From: Dokdonella sp.
GTDB taxonomy: Bacteria > Pseudomonadota > Gammaproteobacteria > Xanthomonadales > Rhodanobacteraceae
Direction: 5' to 3'
Assembly (NCBI GenBank): GCA_030150315.1
Contig: JASLGB010000226.1
Span: forward strand, 1 to 5,183
Length of the DNA: 5,183 nt
Shown here: positions 5,141 to 5,183 of the stretch, one piece after another
Layout: each line of letters opens with the position of its first letter
Numbering within the stretch: the first letter of the stretch is position 1
The notes under the pieces: model-generated
The model's input: only the letters and a program-made list of their open reading frames with translations
Told to the model about the DNA's origin: nothing
The model's database searches: none
Translations under genes and position numbers: made by a program

Positions 5141-5183
5141 CGTTTCTGATCCCACGTTCCGTGCTGCCTTCTTTCACGCCCAT

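Noticed and set aside
5112..5183. A minus-strand ATG at the right edge reading back toward the tRNA.
   Set aside because: The frame would run through the tRNA terminator and tRNA gene, has no visible upstream context, and gives no recognisable product.

Overview
The window is GC-rich chromosomal DNA that looks like a gammaproteobacterium of the order Xanthomonadales (Lysobacter/Luteimonas/Xanthomonas or Rhodanobacter-like). This placement is an inference from four things: the high GC with strong third-position bias, the closeness of pgk and pyk, the short secreted TonB-domain protein, and the organic hydroperoxide resistance gene. The window is almost entirely core metabolism. I see no mobile element, CRISPR array, toxin-antitoxin pair or defence system.

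Layout from left to right. Positions 1-356 (minus) carry the first 118 codons of a secreted TonB C-terminal-domain protein that runs off the left edge. A 200-base gap with a candidate -10 box follows. Positions 557-2023 (minus) are pyruvate kinase, starting at a GTG with a good ribosome binding site. A 142-base divergent intergenic region separates it from ohr (2166-2597, plus), an OsmC/Ohr-family peroxidase. Between ohr and the convergent gene to its right lie a perfect 15-bp hairpin (2615-2653) and a 16-bp tandem repeat (2701-2739). Positions 2766-3449 (minus) encode a HAD-superfamily phosphatase. It lies 47 bases downstream of pgk (3497-4669, minus) and probably shares its transcript. A gene-free stretch (4670-5034) holds the pgk promoter on one strand and one or two promoters on the other. 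These drive an elongator tRNA-Met gene (5035-5111), which ends in a textbook intrinsic terminator (5117-5140).

How the genes work together. Pgk makes ATP and 3-phosphoglycerate from 1,3-bisphosphoglycerate, and pyruvate kinase makes ATP and pyruvate from phosphoenolpyruvate; these are the two substrate-level phosphorylation steps of glycolysis. The HAD phosphatase sits behind pgk and may be a phosphoglycolate-type or metabolite-repair phosphatase, but that function is inferred from context only. The ohr gene, in the opposite orientation, interrupts the glycolytic genes and handles organic hydroperoxides. The window is mostly ordinary; the findings are modest and concern regulation and gene context.
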